Source: Zavarzinella formosa DSM 19928 (lineage in GTDB: Bacteria; Planctomycetota; Planctomycetia; Gemmatales; Gemmataceae). Taken from it: 64,000 nucleotides of DNA. The stretch covers positions 1,072,389 through 1,136,388 of the forward strand of contig NZ_JH636439.1 in assembly GCF_000255705.1 (NCBI RefSeq), read 5' to 3'. Below are positions 47,106 through 57,300 of this stretch, in pieces (positions within the stretch are counted from its first letter, which is position 1; each line of letters starts with the position of its first letter). The notes beneath the pieces were generated by a model. The model was not told the DNA's origin and did no database searches. It saw nothing but the letters and a program-made list of their open reading frames with translations. The position numbers and the translations under genes were made by a program.

Positions 47106-47590
47106 TGAGGAAAATCATGAAGATTCGCCCCGAGGGGTGGATGCTATTGTTGGGTGTTGTTTTGTTCCCGACAGGTTGCTCTGACACGAAAAAGGAGAAG
47201 CCCGTCTTCAAGGTTCATGGCAAACTAACTTTCGAGGGCAAGCCAATGGCCAAGGTGGAAATCGCTTTCGTGGCTGTCGCCCAAGACCAACGGGAAGTCC
47301 AGCCCAGAGCCACGGCCGACGAAAATGGTATGTATGTGCTGAGTGCCTATCGCGATCAGGATGGCGCTCCGGCGGGCGAGTATCTGGTGACGATTTACTG
47401 GCCGGGGCCGCGAAAGCCCTCGGTCAAAACGGATACGAAAACCGGGGGAGCCGCACCCGATAGTCCCGAGGCTGAGGATGAAGCAATGGCTCCCGACCGC
47501 CTGAAGAACGTCTATCGGTTCGCCCACACCACCAAGTTGAAGGCCGCCGTGGCTGAAAAAGACAATGAGATCGATTTCAAACTTCCCTGA
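47105..47590 (+). CDS. Lipoprotein with carboxypeptidase-regulatory-like domain
   Basis: 161 aa. The lipobox FPTGC puts the modified Cys at residue 25. The mature domain KVHGKLTFEGKPMAKVEIAFVAV and APAGEYLVTIYWPGP is the Ig/transthyretin-like pattern shared with the lipoprotein at 9758. A second Met at 47117 has AGGA at good spacing and may be the true start. Its coupling to DUF1559 genes here and at 9758-11119 suggests a shared surface structure. Confidence 0.8.
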
Positions 47591-47612
47591 CGCACTCCGG
47601 AGAGCAAACCAG

Positions 47613-49178
47613 ATGAGACGACGATTGGCATTGGTCGGCATCCTCCTGTTCGCATCCGGCGTGATGGCGGGTGAAACGGGAGTGCTGACCAAAAAAATAG
47701 ACGAACGACTCGCCAAGGTTTGGAAGGAAGCCGGTGTCGAGCCATCGGCGATGACCGACGACGCCACCTTTCTCCGGCGAGTGTCGCTTGACCTGATCGG
47801 CCGTATTCCGACGGTCGCGGAGTCGCGAGAATTCCTGGCCGATTCCCGGCCGGACAAGCGATCCCGATTAGTGGACAATCTGCTCGATTCTCCCGGCTAC
47901 GCAAACCACTTTGCCACCTCTTGGCGGCGAACATGGATGCCGCAAGCCGACACGCGGCAATTCTCCCGGCTCGGGGATGATTTCGAGGACTGGCTGGTTT
48001 CCCGCTTGCGGCAGAACACAGGTTATGACCGGATGGTTCAGGAATTGTTGACCGTCCCAACCGGCACGGCCTATCGCCGGGGTTTCCAACCCGTCTCGCC
48101 GGAGGCTTCCCCAGTGGGGTTCTTCGTGGCCAGCGAGCAAAAGCCGGAGAATTTGGCAGCCAACACCGCCCGCGCCTTTCTTGGAATCAATCTCGATTGC
48201 GCCCAATGTCATAACCACCCCTTTGCCCGGCGGACCCGCGACCAGTTCTGGCAGACAGCTGCGTTCTTCGCCAAGCCGACCGGCGGTTCCGACACGATGC
48301 CGGCCAAACTGGAACTCGGCATCCCGGACACCAAAAAAACCGTTTCGGCCAAATTGCTGACCGATGGAAAACTCAACTGGCCCGTCAAGCTGGAAACCGA
48401 CACCGGCCGGGAATTGTTGGCCAAATGGGTAACCGAGAAAGAGAATCCGTACTTTGCGAAAAACGCCGTCAATCGTCTGTGGGCACACTTCTTCGGCATT
48501 GGCATCGCGGAACCGCTGGATGATCTCAGCGGAGATAACCCACCGAGCCATCCCGAATTGCTGGACGATCTGGCGGCTTCGTTTGCCGAAAGCAAATATG
48601 ACCTGAAATCGATCATCAAAAGTCTGGTGTTGAGCCGGGCCTACCAGCTTTCCAGCACGGGAAGCCCTGCCTCGATGGGGACAGACGAAACCCGCCTGTT
48701 CAACCGGGCGCCCGTTCGCGGTCTCACCGGGGAACAGTTGTTCGACAGCCTTCGCCTCGCCGCCGGATTGCCGGCCGAGCGGAGCGACCGTGTGGACTTC
48801 ACCGCCGAAATCATGAACCAAGGCGGAACTCGCGGTCGCAAGGCGTTTGCCGCCCGTTTCTTGATTGATCGCCCCGTGACGGCGCAACGCTCCATTGTGC
48901 AGGCCCTGTCCCTGATGAATGGCCGATTGACCGGTGATCTCTCCACAGCCGACAAAAGCCCGGCGTTGGCCGCGGCCGCCGATGCCCCGTTTTTGGACAC
49001 CAAGGGCAAGGTTGAAACACTGTTCTTTGCCACATTGGGTCGCAACCCCACCGAGGCTGAGTTGGTTGCCTTGGTGAAACATGTGGACTCGGGTGGAGCC
49101 GAAAAGAACCCGACGAAAGCCTTGGCCGATGTGTTTTGGGCGTTGCTGAACTCCAGTGAATTTAACACCAACCATTGA
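47613..49178 (+). CDS. DUF1549/DUF1553 (PSCyt2-PSD1) protein
   Basis: 521 aa, shorter than the 3044 homologue because the N-terminal haem domain is absent. A signal peptide (MRRRLALVGILLFASGVMAG) is followed by DUF1549 (RRVSLDLIGRIPTVAESREF) with CAQCHNHPF near residues 195-203, and DUF1553 (NPPSHPELLDDLAASFAESKYDLKSIIKSL). The start at 47613 is at the signal peptide; the ATG 16 codons earlier would overlap the lipoprotein gene. It pairs with the DUF1501 gene 28 nt downstream, a standard planctomycete arrangement. Confidence 0.92.
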   Translation: MRRRLALVGILLFASGVMAGETGVLTKKIDERLAKVWKEAGVEPSAMTDDATFLRRVSLDLIGRIPTVAESREFLADSRPDKRSRLVDNLLDSPGYANHFATSWRRTWMPQADTRQFSRLGDDFEDWLVSRLRQNTGYDRMVQELLTVPTGTAYRRGFQPVSPEASPVGFFVASEQKPENLAANTARAFLGINLDCAQCHNHPFARRTRDQFWQTAAFFAKPTGGSDTMPAKLELGIPDTKKTVSAKLLTDGKLNWPVKLETDTGRELLAKWVTEKENPYFAKNAVNRLWAHFFGIGIAEPLDDLSGDNPPSHPELLDDLAASFAESKYDLKSIIKSLVLSRAYQLSSTGSPASMGTDETRLFNRAPVRGLTGEQLFDSLRLAAGLPAERSDRVDFTAEIMNQGGTRGRKAFAARFLIDRPVTAQRSIVQALSLMNGRLTGDLSTADKSPALAAAADAPFLDTKGKVETLFFATLGRNPTEAELVALVKHVDSGGAEKNPTKALADVFWALLNSSEFNTNH

Positions 49179-49206
49179 TCCCCCGGTATTCCCCAAGGAG
49201 TGAGAC

Positions 49207-50496
49207 ATGATTCGTTCCGTTGATATTTCCCGGCGGGATCTGCTCCGCACGGCGGGCGTCGGCTTCGCGGCCGCCTGGTCGTCGGGCTGGTTCAACCGGC
49301 TGGCTGCCGAGACGGCCGCCGATCCGCGTCGGCAAAAATCCGTCATTCTGTTATGGATGAACGGCGGCCCGGCCACCATCGACATGTGGGACTTGAAGCC
49401 CGGCCACGCCAACGGCGGACCGTTCCAAGAAATCGAAACCGCCGCCCCCGGCGTGAAGATCTCCGAGAACCTGCCGAAGCTTGCCAAGTGGACCAAGGAC
49501 ATGGCGCTGATTCGCTCCATGACTGGCAAAGAAGGGGATCACGGCCGGGCCACCCAGTTCGCCATGACGGGCTATTCCCCGGTGGGGGCCATCCAGTTCC
49601 CGGCGGTCGGCTCGTTGGTCGCCCATGAAATTGGCCGGGAAAACATCGACCTTCCCGGCTTCGTGTGCATCGCCCCGGCCCGCAATGGCATGACCTTCGG
49701 CGGCGGGTTCTTGGGGCCGAAGTATTCCCCGCTGGCCATCGGTGAGGAAGGCGGCACCCTCGACGGCCTCAAGGTTCCCGATCTTGACCGGCTGTCGGGC
49801 GTGAGTGCCACGGCCCAAGGGGACCGGTTGAATCTATTGAACGGCTTGGACAAAGAATTCGCCGGGAAGCGAACCAGTCCCGTGGTGGCTGGCCTGCAAT
49901 CCGCGACGACACGGGCGGTTCGGTTAATGAGTCCCGAGGCGGCCGGGGCATTCCGCATTGAGGACGAAAAGGAGACCACCCGCACGGCTTACGGTCGAAA
50001 TCTTTTTGGACAGGGCTGTCTGCTCGCCCGGCGTTTGGTCGAACGCGGCGTCGCTTTCGTCGAAGTGACCCTCGGCGGTTGGGACACACATCAGAACAAC
50101 TTTGAGCGGGTGAAGGATTTGTCCGGCACGCTCGACAACGCTTTCGCCGCCCTCTTGGGTGATTTGAAAGAACGGGGCCTGTTGCAATCGACGCTCGTTG
50201 TTTGCATGGGCGAATTCGACCGCACGCCGAAGATCAACGGGGCCAAGGGCCGGGATCACTGGCCAAGTTCGTGGACGGCCGTGATGGCCGGAGCGAACGT
50301 CAAGGGCGGCCAGACGGTCGGCAAGACCAGCGCCGACGGCACGACGGTCGAGGATCGCAAGACGACTGTGCCGGACATGATCGCCACGATGTGCAAATCC
50401 CTCGGCATTGACCCGACCAAGCAAAATATGTCCAATGTCGCCCGGCCCATCCGCATTGCGGACCCGAGCGCGAAGCCCATTGAGGGGATCGTATGA
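49207..50496 (+). CDS. DUF1501 domain-containing protein (sulfatase-like fold)
   Basis: 429 aa. A twin-arginine leader opens the protein (SRRDLLRTAGVGFAAAW, residues 9-25), implying Tat export. The alkaline-phosphatase-like core shows ILLWMNGGPATIDMWDLKP, a GGWDTHQNNFERV segment and CMGEFDRTPKINGAKGRDHWPSSW, the diagnostic DUF1501 motifs. Function is unproven; it is the usual partner of DUF1549/DUF1553 proteins. The following EF-hand gene overlaps its stop (ATGA). Confidence 0.93.
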   Translation: MIRSVDISRRDLLRTAGVGFAAAWSSGWFNRLAAETAADPRRQKSVILLWMNGGPATIDMWDLKPGHANGGPFQEIETAAPGVKISENLPKLAKWTKDMALIRSMTGKEGDHGRATQFAMTGYSPVGAIQFPAVGSLVAHEIGRENIDLPGFVCIAPARNGMTFGGGFLGPKYSPLAIGEEGGTLDGLKVPDLDRLSGVSATAQGDRLNLLNGLDKEFAGKRTSPVVAGLQSATTRAVRLMSPEAAGAFRIEDEKETTRTAYGRNLFGQGCLLARRLVERGVAFVEVTLGGWDTHQNNFERVKDLSGTLDNAFAALLGDLKERGLLQSTLVVCMGEFDRTPKINGAKGRDHWPSSWTAVMAGANVKGGQTVGKTSADGTTVEDRKTTVPDMIATMCKSLGIDPTKQNMSNVARPIRIADPSAKPIEGIV

Positions 50497-51731
50497 CCGG
50501 CCGGTTTTCGTTGCTCGCCGTCGTGCTGACGGCGGGCGTTTTGTTGGCCGATGAATCGAAACCCCGGCCCAAGGTCGCCGTCGGCCCTCGGGCCGATCAT
50601 CTGGATCTGATCGCCCTCGCCGGGGATCGCGTTCTGCGAATCCAATTCCAAGTGGAGATCGACGGGAAATCTGTTTGCGCTCTTCAAGACGAGGCGTTCG
50701 CCAAGTTGTTCGCCTTCGTGGATCGGGACGGCAACGGCGTGATCGACCAAAAAGAAGCGGTTCGTTTGCCGAGCGCGTTTTCGCTTCGTCAAAACATCTG
50801 GGGCCAGTTCGGCCCTTATGGGGGGCAGGCGCCGTCATGGACGGAACTAGATGCAGATGGCGACGGCAAACTCACTCTTGCCGAACTGATTGATTTCCAC
50901 CGTCGGGCGGGGCTGGGGGGCACGGTGATCGGGATTGGCCGTTCGGCCAACGCCGACGTGCTTTCCTCGACGATCTTGAAGGCTCTCGACACGGACGGGG
51001 ACAAGATTGTCACCGCCAAAGAGTGGCAGGCCGCTCCGGCGATGCTTTCCAAGTTTGATCGCAACGACGACGAAATGGTCAGCCCGGCCGAACTCGTCTC
51101 CAAAGTCGCCTATCCGGGCGCCATCGGGGCCACGATGCTCCCGGCTCCCTCGCCGGAAGATCGGCCGGCCAAAATCATCGACGAGATGCCGCTCATCACT
51201 CTTCCGCTCCGACTGAATGACACTCATTGGGCGACGGTCTTGATCGCCCGGCGGGACGCGAACAAAGACGGTAAACTGGACCGTCCGGAATCCGACTTGG
51301 ATGCCGCGACATTCGAGAAACTGGACACAGATAAAGATGGCAAACTCGGCCCGGCCGAATTGCTGGTGTGGCGAACCTTGGAACCGGACATCCGTTGCCG
51401 TGTCATGCTCGGCGAATCGAAGGAAGGCAAGCCAGCGTTTGAAATCATCGGCTCCCCCAAGGGGGCGACGATTCGGAACGAACGCTTCGATCTGGCCGTT
51501 GGCAACCTCCGATTGGAAGTCCGACATGATGTCGGCAAACTGCCATCGGCCCTTGCCGCCGCTCGCAAGCGGATCGTTGATCGATTCACCCAAACCGACG
51601 TGAACGGCGACGGCGTGATCGATGAAAAGGAAGCCGCCGCCCCCGCCCGTAATGGCGATTTGGTTCCGCTGCTCGCTTTCGCGGATCGTGATGCCGATGG
51701 CAAATTGACACGCAAGGAGTTCGACGCCTAG
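50493..51731 (+). CDS. EF-hand domain protein, N-terminal part (gene interrupted by in-frame TAG)
   Basis: 412 aa up to a TAG at 51729. A signal peptide (MTGRFSLLAVVLTAGVLLAD) precedes repeated EF-hand loops such as DRDGNGVIDQKE, DADGDGKLTLAE, DTDGDKIVTAKE, DTDKDGKLGPAE and DVNGDGVIDEKE. Translation would continue in the same frame after the TAG for a further 135-codon EF-hand region, so the gene looks like a recent nonsense mutation or a suppressed stop. ATGA coupling ties it to the DUF1501 gene. Exported calcium-binding EF-hand proteins commonly accompany DUF1501/DUF1549 genes. Confidence 0.85.
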   Translation: MTGRFSLLAVVLTAGVLLADESKPRPKVAVGPRADHLDLIALAGDRVLRIQFQVEIDGKSVCALQDEAFAKLFAFVDRDGNGVIDQKEAVRLPSAFSLRQNIWGQFGPYGGQAPSWTELDADGDGKLTLAELIDFHRRAGLGGTVIGIGRSANADVLSSTILKALDTDGDKIVTAKEWQAAPAMLSKFDRNDDEMVSPAELVSKVAYPGAIGATMLPAPSPEDRPAKIIDEMPLITLPLRLNDTHWATVLIARRDANKDGKLDRPESDLDAATFEKLDTDKDGKLGPAELLVWRTLEPDIRCRVMLGESKEGKPAFEIIGSPKGATIRNERFDLAVGNLRLEVRHDVGKLPSALAAARKRIVDRFTQTDVNGDGVIDEKEAAAPARNGDLVPLLAFADRDADGKLTRKEFDA

Positions 51732-51746
51732 CTCGACCTTCAGGAC

Positions 51747-52154
51747 TTGTTTGCCAACAGCCTCGTCTTGCTGACGGTCTTGGACCACGGAAACGGTCTG
51801 TTTGAACTGCTCGACGCCGATCGGGATGGCAATCTGTCCATCCGCGAAATTCGGGGGGCATTGGACCGTGTGACGTCCGCCGGTTTAATGAAGGATGGCA
51901 AATACGATCCCGCCGCGCCCTTGCCGCGCCAATTGATCGCCACTGCCAGCCGGGGCCATCCCCTGACTCCGTTGGGAACGGGCCGCCGAGCCGGACCATC
52001 GTGGTTTCGGGCGATGGACCGCAACGGCGATGGCGATGTGTCCCGCCGCGAGTTCACCGGAACGGCCGCCGACTTCCAGAAACTCGACACGGACGGCGAC
52101 GGATTGATTAGCCCCGCCGAGGCCGAGGCGTTCAAATTGCCGGGGAAGAAGTAA
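51747..52154 (+). CDS. EF-hand domain protein, C-terminal part of the interrupted gene
   Basis: 135 aa in the same frame as the preceding gene, starting from the first Met after the TAG. It begins MFANSLVLLTVLDHGNGLFELLDADRDG and holds three EF-hand-like loops including DADRDGNLSIRE, DRNGDGDVSRRE and DTDGDGLISPAE. There is no signal peptide or ribosome binding site, so it is unlikely to be made as a separate protein. Confidence 0.75.
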   Translation: MFANSLVLLTVLDHGNGLFELLDADRDGNLSIREIRGALDRVTSAGLMKDGKYDPAAPLPRQLIATASRGHPLTPLGTGRRAGPSWFRAMDRNGDGDVSRREFTGTAADFQKLDTDGDGLISPAEAEAFKLPGKK

Positions 52155-52209
52155 GCGCATCGGGCATGTGATCGCTCTCACGTTTCCCTCAACCATTGCC
52201 AATTCTTCA

Positions 52210-52250
52210 GGTGGCTAATCGCTGGCCACCATCGGCTAAAAATTAGCCGA
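52210..52250 (+). terminator. Two consecutive hairpins after the EF-hand gene
   Basis: GGTGGC / GCCACC (52210-52215, 52225-52230) is followed by TCGGCTAA / TTAGCCGA (52232-52239, 52243-52250) with an AAA loop. They lie 56 nt past the stop and may end transcription of the first half of the block. An operator for the next gene is an alternative. Confidence 0.5.
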
Positions 52251-52386
52251 CAAACACCGCTTCCGGTGCTAATCCGGCCCAAAACTGGGTTGGCGCCGGG
52301 TTTGCAATCTCCAGTGAGCATGTGTTTGGCGACGATTTCGCCGACATGGTTTTCACCCCCGCCAATATCCCACCTCCGGAGTTTTC

Positions 52387-53388
52387 GTGCGTCGTAATGC
52401 TTTTACACTCATTGAATTATTGGTGGTGATCGCGATCATCGCCATCCTGATTGGTCTGCTGCTGCCGGCGGTGCAAAAGATCCGGGAGGCGGCCAACCGG
52501 ATGAAGTGTTCCAACAACCTCAAGCAACTGGTCCTCGCCTGCCATAGTTACGAGAGCGCGATGGGGCGGCTCCCCATCCCATACTCGACCGGTGATAGCT
52601 GGGTGGTCCAGGTTCTCCCATATGTCGAACAGGGGAACCTTCTCACGGGCTACACCAAATATTCCCCAGCGGCCCCGACGATCACCTGGCAGAGTTCAGT
52701 CAACGCGACCGCCGTTGCCACCCGGTTGTCGGTGGTGGAATGTCCCTCCAGCCCCACGCTCAAAACAACCCCGGCGTTCGACCTGACCGGCACGGTTCCC
52801 GTGGAATATGGCCGGTCTGATTACTTCGCCTCCTCCGGCGTGAACGCGACCGCTTACACCAACGCTTGGGGCGTGGCCCCCGGCGATGGCAGCGGTATCT
52901 TCGGCAACCAGATCAACGGCGCCACAGGCTTGGTGTCCGGGGAAACCTTCGCCGGGGCGACGGACGGCACCTCCAACACCATCGCCATCGGCGAATGTTC
53001 GGGCCGGCCTTGGGTCTACATCGCCAACGGCAAGCAACTCACCTCGTTCACGGACCCGAATTACATCGCCACCCCGACCGGCTTGTTCCCCGCCAGCGCC
53101 GTGACGGATCGCAATGGCACGATCCTGTGGTCTTCCACCATCCACGGCGCCTGGGCGCACAACAACACCTATAACATCAACACATTCAACGCCATCGGGA
53201 ACATCGGAACGACCGGTCCATGCACCGTCAATTGCAGCAATGTGCGGGGGATTTATTCGTTCCATCCATCCGTCGGGAATGTTGGAATGGCCGATGGCTC
53301 GGTTCGCTCTCTCCGTTCGAGCCTGTCGCCAAAGATTTTGATGGCGATTACCACCCGCAGCAACGGCGAAGTTCCCGATAACTTCTGA
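52387..53388 (+). CDS. DUF1559 prepilin-like protein (canonical, GTG start)
   Basis: 333 aa with a GTG start; GGAG lies 6 nt upstream. The prepilin signal is short: [21 protein letters not shown] follows at once. The body has [27 protein letters not shown] and ends [18 protein letters not shown]. Only one base separates its stop from the ATG of a degenerate partner, the same arrangement as at 45183-47105. Confidence 0.93.
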   Translation: MRRNAFTLIELLVVIAIIAILIGLLLPAVQKIREAANRMKCSNNLKQLVLACHSYESAMGRLPIPYSTGDSWVVQVLPYVEQGNLLTGYTKYSPAAPTITWQSSVNATAVATRLSVVECPSSPTLKTTPAFDLTGTVPVEYGRSDYFASSGVNATAYTNAWGVAPGDGSGIFGNQINGATGLVSGETFAGATDGTSNTIAIGECSGRPWVYIANGKQLTSFTDPNYIATPTGLFPASAVTDRNGTILWSSTIHGAWAHNNTYNINTFNAIGNIGTTGPCTVNCSNVRGIYSFHPSVGNVGMADGSVRSLRSSLSPKILMAITTRSNGEVPDNF

Positions 53389-53389
53389 G

Positions 53390-54322
53390 ATGAATCACAA
53401 ACTCTTGCGGGACAAATCGATGGACAAGCCAGGACGATCGGGATTCGTCTTGATCGACGCACTGGTGACAGTGGGTCTGTCACTCATCACGGCGAGCCTG
53501 ATTTTTCCTGTCATCTGGCAAACACGGGCCATCGCCGACCGGGTCGGGTGTCAGGATCGGTTGAAACGCATCTCGATGGCCGTGTTGGCTTACGAACGCG
53601 AACATGGCAGACTCCCTCCTCGATCGACGATCTCCCCGGAACATGGTTGGTTCACGCTCATCCTCCCCTTCGCCGGGGAGGAGGCCATCGTGAAGAAAAT
53701 TCGCTTCGACTTGCCTTATTACGATCCGGCGAACAAGGAAGCGATCGGCACCCATTTGTCCGTGATGCAATGCCCTGCGACGCCAAGCCCCGGCCGGACA
53801 GTGGCTGGAACCACCGGCGGCAAGAACTGGACAGCCTCGGCCGGGGACTACGCCGGCAATGGCGGCGTTTTCCCGAATGTGATGGAAATGGGCATCCTGC
53901 CCCCGGAGACAGATCGTTGGACTGTCTTCGCCAACGAAAGCATTCGGGCGCCGTTGCGGCTAGCGGACATTGTCGACGGCCAATCAAACACCCTGCTAGT
54001 GACCGAAATGGCCGGGCGCAACGAGGCATGGTTCGCCGGAACCAGAGACAAGGAACATCCCCAAGACGCCACTCGCGGCCCGTGGGCGGCCCCCAACCAC
54101 TTTGAGGTACGCGGCCACTCTCGCGACGGCCGGACTTATCCGGGGTTGTGTGCCGTCAATTGCTCGAACTTCTCGGGAATTTACGGTTTCCACCCGGACG
54201 GGGCGAATGTCGCCGCTTGCGATGGCTCCGTTCATTTCATTCACAAGGACATGAACATCATGATCCTGTACGCCCTATGTACCCACGCCGGCGGGGAAAT
54301 CATGACCGCCAGCGATTGGTGA
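53390..54322 (+). CDS. DUF1559-like protein with degenerate prepilin signal
   Basis: 310 aa. The N-terminal hydrophobic segment reads SGFVLIDALVTVGLSLITASLIFPVIW, keeping the pilin-like F-x-L-I-x-A pattern but without the canonical Glu. The body shares motifs with other members of this window, such as FAGEEAIVKKIRFDLPYYDP and FHPDGANVAACDGSVHFI. It lies 47 nt before the CobN-like gene and is probably in the same operon as it. Confidence 0.85.
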   Translation: MNHKLLRDKSMDKPGRSGFVLIDALVTVGLSLITASLIFPVIWQTRAIADRVGCQDRLKRISMAVLAYEREHGRLPPRSTISPEHGWFTLILPFAGEEAIVKKIRFDLPYYDPANKEAIGTHLSVMQCPATPSPGRTVAGTTGGKNWTASAGDYAGNGGVFPNVMEMGILPPETDRWTVFANESIRAPLRLADIVDGQSNTLLVTEMAGRNEAWFAGTRDKEHPQDATRGPWAAPNHFEVRGHSRDGRTYPGLCAVNCSNFSGIYGFHPDGANVAACDGSVHFIHKDMNIMILYALCTHAGGEIMTASDW

Positions 54323-54369
54323 CCAAGTTTTCTTCGCCAATCAACCGCCGTTGATCGGATAATATCCCG

Positions 54370-57300
54370 ATGAAATCCATCTTGCTCTTTCCTCTGTTGC
54401 TAATCACGGCGATCAGCATTCCCGCCGCCAATGCCGGGGAGAAACTGCTGGTCATCGGCGGTTGGGATTACGGCGAAGCCGTATTCGACCGGGCGGCCAC
54501 CCAAGCCGGCATGTCGGCCAAATTCATCACCACTGAGGACACGGGCTTGGTCACCGTTGACCAACTCGCGGCCGCCGATGTGGTTTTTTTGTTGAACCTG
54601 CACCCGCAGGGCGCGCCGGTGCTTTTGGAACGCCTGACCGAAGCCCGCAAACGCCAGCCGAAATTGATCGTTCTCCCGCTGGACAACCGCGAGACGCAGA
54701 AGGGAATCGAACAAGCCGGGTTGCTCAAGCGGGATGAGGAAATCCGCAAGTATTGGCGGTTCAATGGATACGAGAACACCAAGCGATTGCTTGGCTATGT
54801 CCGCGTCAAACACTTGGGCGGCGCCGGGGAAATTCAACCGCCGATCCCCGTGCCGGATCATGGAATTTACGCCCCCGGCGCCCCGGACACATTTCCGGAA
54901 ATCCCGGCGTTCACCACATGGGCAAAATCCAACGGTCAGTTCCGCGAAGGGGGTTCCCGCGTCGCCCTGTTGGTTCAACAAAGCTTTTTGCTAACCGGGG
55001 ACACGAAAGTATACGACGCAATGGTGAACGCCCTCGGCAAACGCGGAGTGAACGTCGCCGTGATCTTTGCGAGCGATCCCAAAAAGCAAAAGGCCTTGCT
55101 GGATGCTTGGGACCCCGAATTGATGATCGACGACGCACATGCTTCTCCCGCCTTGAAGCAAGGGGCCGAGGAGCGGGACATTCCCATGCTGAAGTCGGTC
55201 GCCCTGTTGCGGTCCACCGTGGCCGAGTGGCAGGCGTCGGCGCAAGGAATGCTCCCGGCCGATGTGGGATTGCACTTTCTCACGCAAGAAGTTCACGGCA
55301 TCATCGACCCCGTTTTGGTCGGCGGGATGAAAGCCAATGTCGGTGGCTACAAGCTCCACGAACCGATTCCCGACCGCGTTGAACGCCTCGCCGATCGGGC
55401 GGCTTCCTGGCTGAATCTGCGGCACAAGAAGAATGCCGAAAAGCGGATCGCTATTGTCTTTTACAACAAATATCTGGGTAAATCAGATGTGGGCCGCGGC
55501 TCGGCCACCGGGGCTTTTCTTGATGGTCCCGCGAGTTTGTTTCGTGTGCTTGTCTCCCTGAAAGAACGTGGCTACTCCTTCTCGAAGTTCCCCAAAGATG
55601 CCGACGAATTGCTTTCTTGGATGAAACGGGATGGCCGCAACATCGGCAATTGGGCCGGAGGCGACCTCTCGGAACTCCTGCGGGACGGCAAACCGGAACT
55701 AATCCCGACGGCAACCTATGAACGCTGGTTCGCCCGCCTGGGCGACGACAACCGCCGGATGGTGACGACCGCTTATGGCCCGGCGCCCGGCATGCAGATG
55801 GTGACAGGGGAAAACGCAAAAAGCATCGTGATTCCCCGTGTGAACCTCGGCAATGTGATCCTGCTGCCGCAACCGGCACGCGGTCCAGAGAACGACGAGA
55901 AGTTGCTGCACGCCCGCGATGTGCCTCCGCCGCATCAATATCTGGCGTGCTACTGGTGGTTGCAGGAAGGGTTCAAGGCCGATGCAGTCATCCACTTCGG
56001 CACACATGGCACCGAGTTGCTCCTTCCCGGCAAGTCAAACGGCATGTCGGCCGATAACTTCGGGGACATCTGTTTGGGAAACATGCCGAACATTTACCCG
56101 TGGATCATCGACAATATTGCCGAGGCCATCATTGCCAAACGCCGCGCCTACGCCGTGACCATCGACCACCTGACGCCGACGCTCGAATCGGCCGGGTTGT
56201 CCGACGAGTTGAAGACGCTCCACGATGACATCGAAAAGTTCGCCACGCTCGACGAGGGACTGCTGAAGCAAAAGTATCGCAAAACCATCTCGGAGGCCGC
56301 GAGCAAGGCCGCCCTCACCAAACTCGGCGGCGAATTGACGGATCCGCAAGTGGAGGAAATCGCCGGGCAACTACACCGGATCGAGCTTTCAGTGACGGCC
56401 GTGAAACTACACACGCTTGGCCTTGAACCGGAGACGAAACATCTGGTTCCCTTCATCACAAGCATGCTCGGCCGGGCATTCCTTGATGATCTCGCCAAGG
56501 CGCTGCCGGTGCCGGCTGACATTGCCAAGGAACCCGAGCATGTGCCGTTGTGGACACGCCCCCGGCTGGAATCTATCGTCAAATCAATGATCGTTGATGG
56601 GTTATCCCCGGCCGACGCGCTGACGCTCGCCGGAGGCAAGCTTCCCAAGGGCGATCCGGGCAAGATCATCGAAACCCTCTCGCGGGCCACAGAATATCGC
56701 AAGCAGATCGGCATGGCCGACCGGGAAATAGGCAACATCCTGCGGGCGCTTGATGGCAAGTTCATCTCCCCCGGCTCCGGAGCCGATCCGGTGCGGAATC
56801 CGTCGGCCGTGCCCACGGGCCGCAATCTCTACGCTCTCAACCCGGAGGAAATCCCCACGAAGCAGGCTTGGGCGGTCGGTGTTGAATTGGTCGATCAACT
56901 GCTCAAGCAAAAGCCCGGATTGAAGAAAGTCGCTCTCGACATGAACGGCCACGAAACGATGCGGGACTTCGGCGTAACCGAGGCCCAAGCTCTTTATCTG
57001 ATGGGCGTCAAGCCAGTTTGGAATCACAACAACCTTGCTGTCGGTGTCGAGATCATTCCACGGGCCGAGTTGAAACGACCCCGTGTTGATGTGTTCCTTT
57101 CCATCGGCGGGAGCATGAGAGATCGCTTCCCGACACGGGTGAAACTGCTAGACCGGGCCATTCGGCTCGTCTCCGAACTCGATGAACCAGACAATCTCAT
57201 CCGGGCTGGCACACAAGAAAAAGCCCGCGAACTGGCAGCCCAAGGTTTCTCGCCGGAGAAGGTTCAGCTATATGCCCCTGCCCGAATGTTCGGCGGCAAG

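Noticed and set aside
47868-49529. A 553-codon reverse-strand open frame across the DUF1549/DUF1553 gene
   Set aside because: It is antisense to a clear protein family member; its composition (Gly/Arg/His-rich, no domain) is that of a GC-rich shadow frame.
52155-52386. Possible cobalamin riboswitch upstream of the second DUF1559/CobN unit
   Set aside because: No B12-box or the conserved stem pattern was seen; the hairpins here are simple dyads.
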